The position numbers were made by a program, and so were the translations under genes. This document shows positions 62,686-64,000 of a stretch of DNA of 64,000 nucleotides, piece by piece. The stretch covers positions 1 through 64,000 of the forward strand of contig JALHOD010000012.1 of assembly GCA_022843165.1 (NCBI GenBank), written 5' to 3'. Origin of the DNA: Pseudorhodoplanes sp. GTDB taxonomy: Bacteria > Pseudomonadota > Alphaproteobacteria > Rhizobiales > Xanthobacteraceae. Positions within the stretch are counted from its first letter, which is position 1; every line of letters begins with the position of its first letter. The notes under the pieces are model-generated. The model saw nothing but the letters and a program-made list of their open reading frames with translations. It ran no database searches and was not told the origin of the DNA.

Positions 62686-64000
62686 CTAGCCGCGCGCGGC
62701 CAGCCAGGCCGCCACGTTTTCCATCAGCACTTCGCGCAACCCGGCATGTTCGATGCCCTCCACCGCGTCGCCGACAAAGGCCTGGATCAACAGAGATTCG
62801 GCCTCCTTTGGCGGAATGCCGCGCGCCCGCAGGTAGAACAGCAGATCCTCATTGAGCGCGCCGGCCGTGGCGCCATGGCCGCAGACCACGTCATCGGCGA
62901 AAATCTCCAGCTCCGGCTTGGCGTCGGCTTCGGCGGTTTCCGACAGCAGCAGGGCGTTGGTCATCATCTTTGCGTCGGTCTTCTGTGCGTCGGGGCGTAC
63001 GATGATCTTGCCCTGGAAGACGCCGCGGCTCTCGCCGTCGAGCACGCTCTTGAACAATTCGCGGCTCTGGCAGCGACCGACGGCGTGATCGGCGACCAGC
63101 GTGGTATCGGCGTGTTGACGACCCTTCAGAAGGCTCGCACCGCTGATGCGCGCCAGCGTTTCCTCGCCGTCGAGGCGCAGGAAGATCTGGTTGCGCACCG
63201 CGGCGCCACCGGCTGTAAAGGTAAAATCATTGAACCGGGCGCGAGCGCCGACCGCCGCCATCAGACTGGATATGTGCAGCGCATCCCCGCCCTCGCCGAT
63301 CAGTTTGACGTGATCGACATGGGCTTCGTCGCCCACCACCAGTTCCAGCGCCGAATTGACCTGGTAGTCCACGCCTGTGGGGCCCTCGTAGCTTTCGACC
63401 AGCATGGCGCGTGAACCGCGTTCGGCAACCACGAGCGAGCGCGCGAACATAGATACCGGCCTGTCGCCCGTCGTGACGAACACCAGATGAAGCGGATGCT
63501 CGACCACGATGCCGGCCGCGATCCGGATCACGGCGCCATCGCCCATGAAGGCGGTGTTGAGCGCTACCGCAACGTCGTCGGTCTCGATCACCTTGCCGAG
63601 ATGCGCGGATACAAGAGGGTCGCCCTGCGCCAGAGCTTCAGCCATCGGGCGGATGCTGAGCCCCTGCTCCAGCTCTGCGAGATCGGACAATTGCGGCACG
63701 AAAACACCGTCGACGAAAACCAAGCGGCGGCGGTCCATGTCGCCGGCGAGGTTGCCGGCCTGCCTAGCCTGCGCCCTGGCCTTCGCGTCAGGCGGCTGCG
63801 CCAGCGGTTTGGCGTCGCGCATCAGCGCGCGCAGATCGGTGTATTTCCATTCCTCCACCCGCCGGTGCGGAAGGCCGCGCGCTTCGAAAGTCGCGAATGC
63901 CTTCTCCCGCATAGCCGCAACCGCGGCCGCGCCGGGCAGCTTCGCCTTCACGCTGGAAAACGCGTCGGCGAGCCCCTGTTCGGCCGCGGTCTTGATCTGA
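62686..64000 (-). CDS. sufD: Fe-S cluster assembly protein SufD (5' end outside window)
   Basis: SufD joins SufB and SufC in the scaffold complex. The visible C-terminal part has family motifs EEWKYTDLRALM, then EVVVGDEAH-type text (LELVVGDEAHVDHVKLIGE) and DVVCGHGATAGALNEDLLFYLRARG. The GTG at 63951 is not the true start. The frame continues without a stop to the window edge (QIKTAAEQGLADAFSSVKAK), so the N-terminus and the start codon lie beyond 64000. sufC and sufB are expected next. Confidence 0.93.
   Translation of the reverse strand, partial: QIKTAAEQGLADAFSSVKAKLPGAAAVAAMREKAFATFEARGLPHRRVEEWKYTDLRALMRDAKPLAQPPDAKARAQARQAGNLAGDMDRRRLVFVDGVFVPQLSDLAELEQGLSIRPMAEALAQGDPLVSAHLGKVIETDDVAVALNTAFMGDGAVIRIAAGIVVEHPLHLVFVTTGDRPVSMFARSLVVAERGSRAMLVESYEGPTGVDYQVNSALELVVGDEAHVDHVKLIGEGGDALHISSLMAAVGARARFNDFTFTAGGAAVRNQIFLRLDGEETLARISGASLLKGRQHADTTLVADHAVGRCQSRELFKSVLDGESRGVFQGKIIVRPDAQKTDAKMMTNALLLSETAEADAKPELEIFADDVVCGHGATAGALNEDLLFYLRARGIPPKEAESLLIQAFVGDAVEGIEHAGLREVLMENVAAWLAARG

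Overview
The window is a gene-dense, high-GC stretch of bacterial chromosome that looks like an alphaproteobacterium of the order Hyphomicrobiales (Rhizobiales), near the Bradyrhizobium/Rhodopseudomonas/Pseudolabrys group. The evidence is the gene content and order: aminotransferase-hom-glpX-recJ, a sufD-sufS-sufT-sufA tail, class I PHA synthase, a two-domain cold-shock protein, an HU protein, a BigR/Blh persulfide module and a Porin_2-like barrel. I see no rRNA, CRISPR array, insertion sequence, prophage or plasmid gene. The species call is inference from protein families, not from a marker gene.

Layout. 1-10.2 kb: tRNA-Pro and tRNA-Glu, DUF192 protein, cold-shock protein, sirtuin, short H-NS-like protein, glyoxalase-like protein, fatty acid desaturase, HU, envelope proteins, an M23 peptidase and a lytic transglycosylase. 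10.2-19.2 kb: a LysR regulator divergent from a benzoylformate-decarboxylase-like TPP enzyme, a complete NitT/TauT-type ABC importer, an aldehyde dehydrogenase and, convergent to it, a 4,5-dihydroxyphthalate-decarboxylase-like protein; this is the best candidate for an uncharacterised catabolic system. 19.3-25.6 kb: recJ, GNAT, glpX, homoserine dehydrogenase and an aminotransferase, all on the minus strand. 25.8-31.2 kb: phaC, a wrecked carbonic anhydrase gene, a MAPEG protein, an HpaB-type monooxygenase and an IclR regulator with a striking palindromic operator. 31.2-33.9 kb: sulfide/persulfide detoxification (Blh-type dioxygenase, BigR, rhodanese, TauE/SafE exporter) around a shared promoter-operator.

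33.9-41.2 kb: argC, a 0.67 kb gene-free stretch with a parS-like site, a LysR-cupin-methyltransferase group and an AraC/DUF3455/methyltransferase/DUF1127 group. 41.2-50.7 kb: Tat-exported metallo-beta-lactamase-fold protein, FkbM methyltransferase, DedA protein, parE, a Bug-type binding protein, pobA and a secreted caspase-like protein. 50.8-55.97 kb: tandem exported methyltransferase-like paralogs, then transsulfuration genes (gamma-type PLP enzyme plus cystathionine beta-synthase) and a hydrolase. 56-64 kb: an RhlE-type RNA helicase with a structured leader, a GGDEF protein, a porin-like barrel, a TfoX-like protein and the distal SUF Fe-S operon; sufD runs off the right edge.

Most of the window is ordinary core metabolism. 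The points I rate most worth testing are the TPP/ABC/ALDH locus, the pair of methyltransferase-like proteins that carry signal peptides and a conserved CX3C pair, the carbonic anhydrase remnant with its catalytic centre deleted, the parS-like sequence and the IclR palindrome array.
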